A DNA stretch of 8,592 bases, taken from contig MVCZ01000159.1 in assembly GCA_002049825.1 (NCBI GenBank), positions 1 through 8,592 of the forward strand. The letters are read 5' to 3'. This DNA is from Candidatus Zhuqueibacterota bacterium 4484_188. Its GTDB lineage: Bacteria; Calditrichota; Calditrichia; RBG-13-44-9. Shown piece by piece: positions 1 through 6,470 of this stretch (position 1 is its first letter; every line of letters starts with the position of its first letter). The position numbers and the translations under genes were made by a program. The notes under the pieces were generated by a model. It was not told where the DNA came from. It ran no database searches and saw nothing but the letters and a program-made list of their open reading frames with translations.

Positions 1-39
1 TATAGAATTCACACCTGTGCCGGAATACAAGTAAAACAT
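1..39 (-). CDS. Start of an unidentified protein, runs off the left edge
   Basis: Seen: on the minus strand an ATG at 39-37 follows a GGGAGG Shine-Dalgarno sequence (44-49) after a short A-run, the same arrangement as the downstream dehydrogenase. The 13 codons before the edge are open and read MFYLYSGTGVNSI. The hydrophobic beta-strand followed by S-G-T-G resembles the phosphate-binding loop at the N-terminus of flavodoxin-fold proteins, such as flavodoxin-like ferredoxin fusions that begin with a '(F/Y)SGTGN' loop. The valine between G and N departs from that pattern. Thirteen residues are too few for a firm call, so only the translation start is supported, and the flavodoxin idea is a weak inference. 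The gene lies downstream of the dehydrogenase terminator in the same direction, so it probably has its own promoter between about 50 and 140. Confidence 0.45.
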   Translation of the reverse strand, partial: MFYLYSGTGVNSI

Positions 40-140
40 TTTTCCTCCCGCAAGCTTGATTTTGATAAATTTTCGGTCACAAGTTTCCATTTAGAACAAT
101 CCGGAACCCTCCAGCCGGTTTTTCTAACGATTTTGACAAT

Positions 141-179
141 AAAAAAATGCAGTCCGCTCGGGCAGCAGAACTGCATTTT
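141..179 (-). terminator. Rho-independent terminator of the nucleotide-sugar dehydrogenase gene
   Basis: A perfect 10-bp inverted repeat, AAAATGCAGT at 144-153 against ACTGCATTTT at 170-179, encloses a 16-nt loop. The loop can extend the fold with a short GCT/AGC pairing. Read on the minus strand, the stem is followed directly by an unbroken T run (complement of the A run at 141-147). The hairpin lies about 50 bases past the stop codon of the minus-strand dehydrogenase, which is the expected place. Confidence 0.85.
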
Positions 180-228
180 CAATGAAATAGTACGAAAAAA
201 TTCAAACAATCATGCAAACAAATTGAAC

Positions 229-1866
229 CTACGCTTTGGCGATTTGTTCTTTGATCCAGGAAATATGTCCTCGTCCCATCGCTTTCACCTCGCAACCCAA
301 TTCGAGATATTTCCGAATTTTTTCATCATCCAGGATAGCAAAAGCATCCACAATAGCCGCCGGTTTCCCGATGGCTTTCACCACCTCTTCCGGTTCCAGT
401 TTCAGGTACGGTTCGTGACGGACCGCAAATATGACCGCATCGGCGCCTTTCAGGGCTTCATATATATCTTTCTGCACCCGAATTTCGCTTAATTTTTCCT
501 GGTTTCGGAAGAATTGTTTTTTTCCGTGTCCGTGTCCCGGATAGTTGTCCTGGTTTTCCAATTCCCACCAGTGATCCACGTATGGGTCGTGCACACGAAC
601 CTCGGCGCCCATTTCGCTCAGTTTCCGGGCGGCAATTTCCGAACCGCTGTAGCGTGTGTCGCCGACATCTTCCCGGTAGGAAGCGCCTAACAGCAGCACT
701 TCGGCGGCAGCGATCGGTTTGTGCATTTCCCGCAGGGCATCTCTCACCAGTTGGGCGGCATGCGAACCGCGGGTATCGTTAATATCAATTGCCATGGGAG
801 TAATTTTAAAAATATCATCTTCAAATCCAAGGATATGCCGGTATGACCACATTCCCAATCCACCATCCTTCGGCAGGCAGTAACCGCCGATTCCCGGTCC
901 GGGAAAGAGAATATTACTATGGGTAGGACGCACTTTAATTGCTTTGATAACTTTCAGTAAATCGACACCGTTCCGCTCGGCGAAAAGACTCCATTCATCC
1001 ATAAACGCCAGGATCGTTGCCCGGTAACTGTTTTCCACGATTTTCGATGTCTCGCTTTCGATAGGACGGTCGAGAACGGTGAGGGGAAATTTCTCGGTGT
1101 TTAGAACCTCATTCAGGAATTTCACTACCCGTTTCCTTGCTTCCAGGTTAATACCGCTACACACCCGCCAGAAATCACGGATACTGGCAACGTAGTTGCG
1201 CCCCGGCATAACCCGTTCGTAACTGTGAGCAAGTAACGGATCGCTCTCAATTCCGCGTTGGCGGAATATTTTGCGCATCACCGGGTAGGCAACCTGCTCG
1301 GTAGTACCGGGTGCCACGGTGGTTTCGATCAGGGTTAGTGCATGCGGTTGGATATGTTCGGCAATAATCGCGAACGATTTTTCCAGTGCTTCCATCTCCA
1401 CACGTCCGGTGCGCACATTGCCCAGATCATTTTTTAAATAATCACACTGCACATCCACAACAACCACATCGCACAACGACAACACCTCGTAGGTGTAAGT
1501 TGCAATTAATGTTTTCTTTTGTTTCACACAGCGTTCAATCATCGGGTCTACTTCGGGGTCCTCGGCTTTCACCGGAGACGTGCCTCGATTTAGCAAGGGA
1601 ATTTTCCAGTAACTACGCACACTGGGTCGTTGTACGCCAATCACAAATTTGGAAGGTTCACCGGTTTTCTTATCAACCGTATCCGCCACAATGGCTGCCA
1701 TAACCGCACCCACAAACCCAACGCCCAACACAACCACAATCTCCCGTCCGAGTTTTCTCTGCTCATCCACAATCTTTTTTACCCGCTCGAATTCCGCCGG
1801 GTAATCTTCCGGCTTGGGCAATTCGAATTTCTCGCCAAACGGACTAATTGAGAACTTTTCTTCCAT
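229..1866 (-). CDS. Nucleotide-sugar 6-dehydrogenase (UDP-GlcNAc/ManNAc or GDP-mannose dehydrogenase family)
   Basis: This cytoplasmic NAD-dependent enzyme oxidises C6 of a nucleotide sugar to a uronic acid, supplying surface polysaccharide synthesis. Seen: the Rossmann motif GVGFVG at residues 48-53; ETTVAPGTTE at 181-190 (family ESTVxPGTT); ERVMPGR at 217-223, which resembles the ERVLPG motif of the UDP-N-acetylhexosamine branch (WecC/WbpA-like); KIVENSYRA at 275-283; GGYCLPKD at 327-334 with catalytic Cys330; and a third, UDP-binding domain starting near 390 (LLLGASYREDVGDTR). At 545 residues it is about 100 longer than usual. It has some 40 residues before the Rossmann strand and an extra segment at about 431-462 containing WW and GHGHGKK. 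The start is supported by GGAGG (complement of 1871-1875) 4 bases upstream. The gene appears monocistronic and ends at a strong terminator. The exact sugar substrate cannot be read from sequence alone. Confidence 0.9.
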   Translation of the reverse strand: MEEKFSISPFGEKFELPKPEDYPAEFERVKKIVDEQRKLGREIVVVLGVGFVGAVMAAIVADTVDKKTGEPSKFVIGVQRPSVRSYWKIPLLNRGTSPVKAEDPEVDPMIERCVKQKKTLIATYTYEVLSLCDVVVVDVQCDYLKNDLGNVRTGRVEMEALEKSFAIIAEHIQPHALTLIETTVAPGTTEQVAYPVMRKIFRQRGIESDPLLAHSYERVMPGRNYVASIRDFWRVCSGINLEARKRVVKFLNEVLNTEKFPLTVLDRPIESETSKIVENSYRATILAFMDEWSLFAERNGVDLLKVIKAIKVRPTHSNILFPGPGIGGYCLPKDGGLGMWSYRHILGFEDDIFKITPMAIDINDTRGSHAAQLVRDALREMHKPIAAAEVLLLGASYREDVGDTRYSGSEIAARKLSEMGAEVRVHDPYVDHWWELENQDNYPGHGHGKKQFFRNQEKLSEIRVQKDIYEALKGADAVIFAVRHEPYLKLEPEEVVKAIGKPAAIVDAFAILDDEKIRKYLELGCEVKAMGRGHISWIKEQIAKA

Positions 1867-2163
1867 TTTACCTCCATATTTTTATGTACCGTAAACTACG
1901 CCTGAAAAGCGAAAAAAATATCTTCGGACGATTCAACCAAATTGTGAGGAAATTTACAGAATTCTGCCCGCAATTTCTAAAGAAATATATTTAGTCAAAA
2001 TGTTGAACTCAACCAAAACCTGATTATTTAAATGATCGTTATGAAAATTAATCGAACTGTCCGTGTAACACAAAGCTGTTGTTTAGGAGATCACTCCTTT
2101 TATCTTCTCAACAATCAAAAGAATTTATTCCCTTTTCACCGGGCACTTATTGAATAGTTTAAG

Positions 2164-2192
2164 TTGATTTGATTTCAATCGGATTGTATATT
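2164..2192 (+). promoter_or_regulatory. Candidate promoter upstream of the M64 peptidase gene
   Basis: TTGATT at 2164-2169 and TATATT at 2187-2192 are separated by 17 bases, which fits a sigma-70-type promoter. The same bases also fit the Bacteroidota-type arrangement (TTG, about 20 bases, TAnnTTT). It lies about 260 bases before the peptidase start, so the transcript would have a long leader that includes the hairpin at 2419-2441. This rests on consensus matching only, in AT-rich DNA. Confidence 0.4.
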
Positions 2193-2418
2193 TTAGACCA
2201 AATACTGATTGAACTGCCATGAAAAAGAGATATTTATGTTATTCATTTTCGCCCTGGAGAAATCGAAAAAAATACGGAAATATTCTGCATACCGATAACC
2301 GGGAAAATGGGCAACATTTGAGTAACATTGCCGTCTGTGATTCTCTGCCCGGCATGGTTTTCGAGAATCCCGAGTCGATTTAGCTGTTTTTAAAATTAAA
2401 TGGAAAATTTATAAAGCA

Positions 2419-2441
2419 TTTTCTGACCACAATTCAGAAAA
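2419..2441 (+). promoter_or_regulatory. Perfect inverted repeat just before the peptidase ribosome binding site
   Basis: TTTTCTGA at 2419-2426 and TCAGAAAA at 2434-2441 form an 8-bp perfect stem with a 7-nt loop (CCACAAT). The GGAG ribosome binding site starts only 4 bases later, at 2445. No T run follows on the plus strand, so it does not look like a terminator. It could be an operator dyad or an mRNA hairpin affecting initiation. Function is inferred from position alone. Confidence 0.4.
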
Positions 2442-2456
2442 CCCGGAGTGTTCTAA

Positions 2457-3041
2457 ATGAAAATCTTTGCTCTCATTGCTATTTTAATCAATCTGCTCAT
2501 TTTTCAGGCGCCCGCCCAGCCGCTGCCAAAATTTCAGCAATATTTTATCGATAAAACCATGCGAGTCGACTTTTACCATATCGGCGACGCACAAAATGAA
2601 ATAATTACCCTGGACCACATTTACCAGCAGGGAACCTGGGCGGGCAGTACGAAGAACCTGATAGATCCTTTCAACAATGGTCGATATTTCATCAAAATTT
2701 ACGATGTCACCTCCGATGAGCTTTTGTATTCAAAAGGATATAACAGTTACTTCGGAGAATACCAAACCTCCGATCCCGCACTCCGGGGAATTCAGAGGAC
2801 TTATCACGAATCCGCCCTGATTCCTTATCCGAAACAGAAGATCAAATTTGTGGTTGAGCATCGCGACCGGCAAAATAATTTAAGCCCTTTCTTCGAGACA
2901 GAAATTGATCCGGAAGACGTGGGTATTATTAAGGAAAAACTAAGCGGCAATACCACTGTTTTTACCGAACTCAAAAATGGTTCCCCCCACGAAAAGGTTG
3001 ACCTGGTGTTTATGAGGGTTACACCGACCGGGAAAAAATGA
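2457..3041 (+). CDS. N-terminal fragment of the M64 peptidase (signal peptide and N-terminal domain)
   Basis: This is the readable 5' piece, 194 codons. The ATG is preceded by GGAG (2445-2448) at a spacing of 8, which supports the start. Residues 1-20 form a Sec signal peptide with a hydrophobic core (IFALIAILINLLIF) and a probable cleavage after A-P-A, so the protein is exported. The rest is beta-rich: YFIDKTMRVDFYHIGD, ITLDHIYQQGTWAGS, then NGRYFIKIYDVTS. This is the typical opening of the M64 N-terminal domain, which precedes the catalytic domain. The last eight residues before the TGA (RVTPTGKK) are out of frame; the true continuation is EGYTDREK in the next frame. Without the catalytic part this fragment should have no peptidase activity. 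Confidence 0.7.
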   Translation: MKIFALIAILINLLIFQAPAQPLPKFQQYFIDKTMRVDFYHIGDAQNEIITLDHIYQQGTWAGSTKNLIDPFNNGRYFIKIYDVTSDELLYSKGYNSYFGEYQTSDPALRGIQRTYHESALIPYPKQKIKFVVEHRDRQNNLSPFFETEIDPEDVGIIKEKLSGNTTVFTELKNGSPHEKVDLVFMRVTPTGKK

Positions 3042-3228
3042 AGTTCGAAAAAGATTTACACAAATTCAGCAACGTTTTTCTGGAACAGGAACCTTACAAA
3101 TCTCACAGAAATTCGAAGAAAGCGGGTGCGACGAACCGCGTCACGACAGTTTTAAAAATACGGTTCTCAATTGCACGTTCAATTCCCTGGGCTCGGCTCG
3201 ATACCTTTTAACTGAGGATAATAAAAGT

Positions 3229-3894
3229 TTGCGTGATATTGCCGCCCATGTGCCTTATGATGCGCTAGTGATTATGGTTAATCACAGCCGCTATGGGGGC
3301 GGCGGCATTTACAATTTCTTCTGCACCTTTACCGCCCATAACCAATGGAGTGAATATTTACTTTTGCACGAATTCGGGCATTCTTTCAGCGGGTTGGCAG
3401 ACGAATATTATTCTTCTTCCACCGCCTACAACGATTTCTACCCACCGGGAATTGAACCAACCGAACCGAACATCACTGCATTACTCGATCCGACAAACCT
3501 GAAATGGAAGCAATTGCTTACACAGGGAATTGAGATTCCGACTCCCTGGAATAAGAAAGAATATGACCGCATCGATTCAATTTACCAGAAGAGACGGCGC
3601 GAACTAAATGATATAATTACCCGCTTGAAAAAAGAGCATGCACCTGAAAGTCAAATTAATGCTGCACAAGAGGAAGCTTCCGCCCATTCCCGCAAGTTTG
3701 CCAGCAAGATGGACAATTTCCTAAAAAAGAGCAAGTACGCCGGTAAAGTGGGCGCTTTTGAAGGTGCGGGATATTCTTCAAAAGGATTGTATCGCCCGAT
3801 GTTAGATTGTATCATGTTCAGCAAAGGGAAAAAGCCGTACTGCAAGGTATGTGAGCAAGCAATTATTAAAATCATCGAACAGTACTCAAAATAG
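3229..3894 (+). CDS. C-terminal fragment of the M64 peptidase (catalytic domain)
   Basis: The 3' piece carries the active site. HEFGHSFSGLADEYY is encoded at 3367-3411: the two histidines are zinc ligands, the glutamate is the catalytic base, and the downstream aspartate is the likely third ligand in this family. YGGGGIYN just before it is the usual M64 strand. A charged helical insert follows (around 3556-3735), then VGAFEGAGY and RPMLDCIMF, whose Met (3814-3816) suits the Met-turn, and a CKVC pair typical of the family end. The first usable start, TTG at 3229, has no ribosome binding site. Homologous coding continues upstream of it to about 3112 in the same frame (GCDEPRHDSF, LLTEDNKSL). 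This is therefore an interrupted gene segment, not a separate gene. Confidence 0.7.
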   Translation: MRDIAAHVPYDALVIMVNHSRYGGGGIYNFFCTFTAHNQWSEYLLLHEFGHSFSGLADEYYSSSTAYNDFYPPGIEPTEPNITALLDPTNLKWKQLLTQGIEIPTPWNKKEYDRIDSIYQKRRRELNDIITRLKKEHAPESQINAAQEEASAHSRKFASKMDNFLKKSKYAGKVGAFEGAGYSSKGLYRPMLDCIMFSKGKKPYCKVCEQAIIKIIEQYSK

Positions 3895-3955
3895 AATTCT
3901 GGCATCTGTTTTCACGAAATGTTCAAAAACAGTAAAAAATGAAAGCCCCCTTTCT

Positions 3956-3980
3956 GTGCTATTTATCATAGCACTTATTT
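3956..3980 (+). terminator. Hairpin terminator candidate after the M64 peptidase
   Basis: GTGCTAT at 3956-3962 and ATAGCAC at 3968-3974 form a perfect 7-bp stem with a 5-nt loop, followed by TTATTT. It lies about 60 bases past the peptidase stop codon and before the next gene's ribosome binding site. The T tract is interrupted, so termination may be partial. Confidence 0.5.
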
Positions 3981-4006
3981 GAGTAAAAGTTAAATTTAAT
4001 GCGAAC

Positions 4007-4012
4007 TACAAT
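4007..4012 (+). promoter_or_regulatory. Candidate -10 element for the Ig-repeat gene
   Basis: TACAAT matches the sigma-70 -10 consensus at five of six positions and is followed by TTTAG. It sits just upstream of the GGAGG ribosome binding site (4023-4027), which would give a very short leader. No convincing -35 lies at normal spacing; the nearest TTGAGT (3979-3984) is 22 bases away. This is weak evidence. Confidence 0.25.
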
Positions 4013-4032
4013 TTTAGTAGCTGGAGGAATTA

Positions 4033-5796
4033 ATGAAGAATTTTAAGTTTTCGGTATTTGTATTTATCATCATTCTTTTAACGAATGTAATTTTCATGAC
4101 TTGCACCGTGCCGGAGGTTAAGGACAAAACCCCTCCAACATGCGAAATTATATACCCGGTACCTGGTCAAGCGATATCAGGCACAGTAGTAGTCAGAATC
4201 GGCGCAACGGATAATAATGAACTGGATCGAACCCTGCTGTATATTGACGGTGAATTAGCGGCAACACTAAAAGGACATATTACCGAATACGTATGGGACA
4301 CTCAACCGGTTGCGGACAATCAGGATCATAGTATTTACGCCGTCGCTTTTGACAAAGAAGACAACGCCGGTTTCTCAGGGGCAATTACTGTCAGGGTGGT
4401 CTCAGGGGTTCTTCCAGATACAACTGCACCGACTATTGCCATACTAAATCCAATCGATAAATCGGTGGTAGAAGATACTGTAAACGTAATTACTCAGGTT
4501 CAGGATGATAGCAGAGTTATTAAAGTGGAATTTTTCATTGATGGTTACCTTAGGTATACTACTGAAGCATCCCCATTCAATTATCAATGGGTTGTTACAA
4601 ATTTAATTGATGGAAGTGTTCATTCATTATTTGCACGCGCGTTTGATGAAAACTTGAATCAATCGTATTCGAATGTTGTCCGGGTGACCATCAAAAGCAA
4701 TATTGTCATTGATAATGAACCACCGGCAGTGGGAATAATTTATCCAACAAATGGGGTAACAGTGAAAGACACAACTGAAATTCTGGTAAATGTTACTGAT
4801 AATATTGGGATCGACCGACTCCAATTTTTTGCTGATGGACAATTGCAAAGCACGATTACTTCGAGCCCCTGGAGATTTTTATGGGATGTGACTGGATTAG
4901 TAAATGGAAGTCAACATAAAATCTTCATCATTGCCTTCGACACCAACCAAAATCAGGGTGTCTCGCAGGAAATTAATGTTATAGTGCAATCGGATATTAT
5001 AGACAATGTTGCAGTAATAAATGTTGAATTTTATTTTGATGGCACGTTGATTGGTAATGACGAAACTCCACCTTATGAACACATTCTCGACATCTCGGGA
5101 TTACAACCGAATAGCACCCACACTTTGTATGCAATTGCCTACGATGGTGCAGAAAATATCACCCAAACCCCGCTTCAATCGGTGTCAATTGCGCCAAAAG
5201 ATTTAATTCCCCCAACAGTCCAGATTATTAACCCGAATAATGGGGCAACTATTACAAACGACATTGTGATTACTGCACAGGCACAAGATCAGAATGGTGT
5301 AACCTTCGTTGAATTCTTCATCAATGGCGTATTGGTCGGAAATGATTCAATTTCTCCCTACACGTACAACTGGTCGATTATGTCCTTGCCGAATAATAGT
5401 GTGCAAACTCTTTTCGCAAAAGCATACGATGCAGCAGGTAATGTAGGTAATTCGACTCTTATATCGGTTACCATCCTGAATCAGGATATCATTCCCCCTA
5501 CAGTTACGATTTTGTATCCTACGGAAGGAAGTCAATTTTCCGCCGGCACCATCGTGACCATATCCGCAGATGCCCAGGATAATATTGGAATAGACAAAGT
5601 CGAATTCTACATCGATGGAGATCTGTTAGCTACCGTTACCCAGGCGCCTTACAAATATGATTGGGATACCACCAATTACGGTGACGGGCAGAACCATTCT
5701 ATTTATCTGAAAGCGTACGACCAGGCGGGAAATGTTGGCACACAATCCGGGAAGATTCCCCATTCAATTTTCAATCAAACCGGAATTGCCTCTTGA
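4033..5796 (+). CDS. Probable exported lipoprotein with six Ig-like (bacterial beta-sandwich) repeats
   Basis: A cell-surface or periplasmic repeat protein; no enzyme domain is seen. GGAGG (4023-4027) lies 5 bases before the ATG. Residues 1-23 form a hydrophobic signal segment ending IFMTC. Cys24 could be lipidated, but F-M-T-C is a poor lipobox, so a lipoprotein is likely rather than certain. From residue 31 six tandem domains follow: 31-128, 129-226, 227-323, 324-391, 392-487 and 488-587. Each has a linker like D.xxPPTV, a strand (I.I.xPxNG), the core VEFxxDG, an aromatic turn (PYxYxWD), NGSxHxLxAxAxD and a closing strand. Such Ig-like repeats usually act in adhesion or as scaffolds for other surface modules; that role is inferred. 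Repeat 4 lacks its first 29 residues, and repeat 6 ends in an atypical tail (SGKIPHSIFNQTGIAS) instead of a closing strand. The gene is visibly more AT-rich than the right-hand genes. Confidence 0.8.
   Translation: MKNFKFSVFVFIIILLTNVIFMTCTVPEVKDKTPPTCEIIYPVPGQAISGTVVVRIGATDNNELDRTLLYIDGELAATLKGHITEYVWDTQPVADNQDHSIYAVAFDKEDNAGFSGAITVRVVSGVLPDTTAPTIAILNPIDKSVVEDTVNVITQVQDDSRVIKVEFFIDGYLRYTTEASPFNYQWVVTNLIDGSVHSLFARAFDENLNQSYSNVVRVTIKSNIVIDNEPPAVGIIYPTNGVTVKDTTEILVNVTDNIGIDRLQFFADGQLQSTITSSPWRFLWDVTGLVNGSQHKIFIIAFDTNQNQGVSQEINVIVQSDIIDNVAVINVEFYFDGTLIGNDETPPYEHILDISGLQPNSTHTLYAIAYDGAENITQTPLQSVSIAPKDLIPPTVQIINPNNGATITNDIVITAQAQDQNGVTFVEFFINGVLVGNDSISPYTYNWSIMSLPNNSVQTLFAKAYDAAGNVGNSTLISVTILNQDIIPPTVTILYPTEGSQFSAGTIVTISADAQDNIGIDKVEFYIDGDLLATVTQAPYKYDWDTTNYGDGQNHSIYLKAYDQAGNVGTQSGKIPHSIFNQTGIAS
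4123..5793 (+). repeat. Six tandem Ig-like domain repeats, the fourth truncated
   Basis: Repeat units by nucleotide: 4123-4416, 4417-4710, 4711-5001, 5002-5205, 5206-5493 and 5494-5793. Units 1-3 and 5 are 96-98 codons. Unit 4 is 68 codons and starts directly at DNVAVINVEF, lacking the PPTV linker, the first strand and the approach to the DN-x-GID-like motif. Repetition is clear at protein level but diverged in DNA. Short shared DNA words remain, such as GATAAT (Asp-Asn) at the unit-3 linker (4711-4716) and again inside the same unit (4798-4803). Confidence 0.8.
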
Positions 5797-5830
5797 GAAA
5801 CAACTTTTTTTCAGGGAGACTTTTTACTAT

Positions 5831-5836
5831 TATAAT
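5831..5836 (+). promoter_or_regulatory. Candidate -10 element for the symporter gene
   Basis: A perfect TATAAT followed by TTTTTG lies about 46 bases before the symporter start and 34 bases after the Ig-gene stop codon. This would let the symporter be transcribed independently. No good -35 hexamer is found at 15-19 bases; upstream is only a T run (5805-5811). Confidence 0.35.
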
Positions 5837-5870
5837 TTTTGCGAAATAAAACGGACTCAGAACCAAATTC

Positions 5871-5875
5871 AAGGA
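5871..5875 (+). promoter_or_regulatory. Ribosome binding site that fixes the GTG start of the symporter
   Basis: AAGGA lies 7 bases before the GTG at 5883-5885. The protein then begins MKLKLHWQIFISLAIGI, the normal N-terminus of the family (a few basic residues, then the first membrane helix). This supports GTG rather than any later ATG. Confidence 0.65.
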
Positions 5876-5882
5876 TACGATT

Positions 5883-6470
5883 GTGAAGCTAAAACTCCAC
5901 TGGCAAATTTTCATCAGTTTGGCAATAGGAATTGTTCTCGGTTTCATTTCACGCAATTTTGGTTTTCAGGATTTTGTTGTTAATAAAATTGCCGTCCTGG
6001 GAACCATTTTTCTGCGCGGTCTGCGGATGATTATTATCCCTCTGATTGTCTCCTCCATTATTTCCGGGGTAACCAGTATTGGCACAGCAGAAAGTTTTGG
6101 TCGGTTAAGCTTAAAAACCCTGACTTACTACGTCTCTACCAGTTTGTTTGCAATACTTACCGGACTGATATTAGTAAATTTGATTCACCCGGGTTTGGGA
6201 GCAAATTTTGGTTTCGAAAGCCTTCCCTCCGACTTGCAAGCCAATGTTGAGAAAATCGGCGATACCCTGCTGGGGATTATCCCCACCAATCCCCTGGCAT
6301 CAATGGTGCGAGGCGAAATGCTGCCGACCATTTTCTTCTCACTCGTTGCTCTATTTTGTGGGGAAAATAAACCCGCTGGCACATTTCCGGGCAATGTCCG
6401 CCGCCCTGCTCACCGCCTTTTCTACCGCGTCGTCCTCAGCCACACTGCCACTAACTATGGATTCCATTGA
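5883..6470 (+). CDS. N-terminal fragment of the DAACS symporter
   Basis: GTG start with AAGGA at a spacing of 7. Residues 1-153 are genuine symporter sequence. They include a first helix (WQIFISLAIGIVLGFI), the family block FLRGLRMIIIPLIVSSIISGV at about 43-63, a long hydrophobic helix (YYVSTSLFAILTGLILVNLI), and the loop to GDTLLGIIPTNPLASMVRGEMLPTIFFS. The last 42 or so residues, from about 6345 to the stop at 6470, are out of frame: they are the shadow of the C-terminal half and carry no family motif. Confidence 0.7.
   Translation: MKLKLHWQIFISLAIGIVLGFISRNFGFQDFVVNKIAVLGTIFLRGLRMIIIPLIVSSIISGVTSIGTAESFGRLSLKTLTYYVSTSLFAILTGLILVNLIHPGLGANFGFESLPSDLQANVEKIGDTLLGIIPTNPLASMVRGEMLPTIFFSLVALFCGENKPAGTFPGNVRRPAHRLFYRVVLSHTATNYGFH

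Larger units (their letters stand above)
1867..2456. other. Gene-free region of about 590 bases between divergent genes
   Basis: This AT-rich stretch separates the minus-strand dehydrogenase from the plus-strand peptidase gene and must hold both promoters. Supported content: the dehydrogenase ribosome binding site at 1871-1875, a plus-strand promoter candidate at 2164-2192, and a perfect hairpin at 2419-2441. A short AGGAG-atca-CTCCT hairpin at 2085-2098 is followed by TTTTATCTTC and could be a weak terminator-like element. Two short plus-strand frames (2041-2157, 38 codons; 2219-2383, 54 codons) begin with ATG but have no ribosome binding site and no recognisable product, so they are not called. 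No RNA gene, transposase remnant or long repeat is recognised. Confidence 0.6.
2457..3894 (+). pseudogene. Secreted M64-family (IgA-peptidase-like) zinc metallopeptidase, broken by two frame disruptions
   Basis: Conserved M64 blocks follow each other in order but in three different frames. Frame A runs from the start to LVFM at about 3014. Frame B then gives EGYTDREKMKFEKDL and on to EPYKSHRN at about 3112. Frame C gives EESGCDEPRHDSF, then SARYLLTEDNKSLRD, and continues through the zinc site to the stop at 3894. The first break fits a loss of 1 or 4 bases between FM and EGYT. At the second, family members have roughly ten more residues between SHR and ESG, so about 30 bases seem missing (3n+1). 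No plausible recoding signal joins the pieces. The gene is therefore either decayed or mis-assembled. An intact product would be an exported zinc endopeptidase. The pattern match to M64 is strong; whether the breaks are biological is open. Confidence 0.8.

Noticed and set aside
9..209. 66-codon minus-strand frame across the dehydrogenase terminator
   Set aside because: It reads straight through the terminator hairpin and has no ribosome binding site; the better-supported minus-strand start in this area is the ATG at 39.
2041..2157. 38-codon plus-strand frame starting MKINRTVRV
   Set aside because: No ribosome binding site and no recognisable product; it also spans the AGGAG/CTCCT hairpin.
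2219..2383. 54-codon plus-strand frame starting MKKRYLCYSF in the intergenic region
   Set aside because: No ribosome binding site, no recognisable motif, and length expected by chance in this region.
3030..3041. A6 run right before the TGA of the first M64 piece (GGG AAA AAA TGA) as a programmed -1 slip site or transcriptional slippage site
   Set aside because: Slipping there would restore the downstream frame, but the conserved EGYTDRE block already lies in the shifted frame upstream of the A run, so the break is near 3014-3016. A second frame break follows about 100 bases later and slippage cannot explain it.
4123..5793. Tandem repeats as a CRISPR array or DNA-level satellite
   Set aside because: Unit length is near 290 bases and the units are diverged in DNA; the repetition is that of Ig-like protein domains in one open frame.
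5732..5983. 83-codon plus-strand frame bridging the Ig gene and the symporter
   Set aside because: It is an out-of-frame reading of both gene ends and contains the TATAAT element. I considered whether an extra C at 5757-5760 had shifted the Ig gene into this frame, but the continuation has no Ig-like strand pattern.
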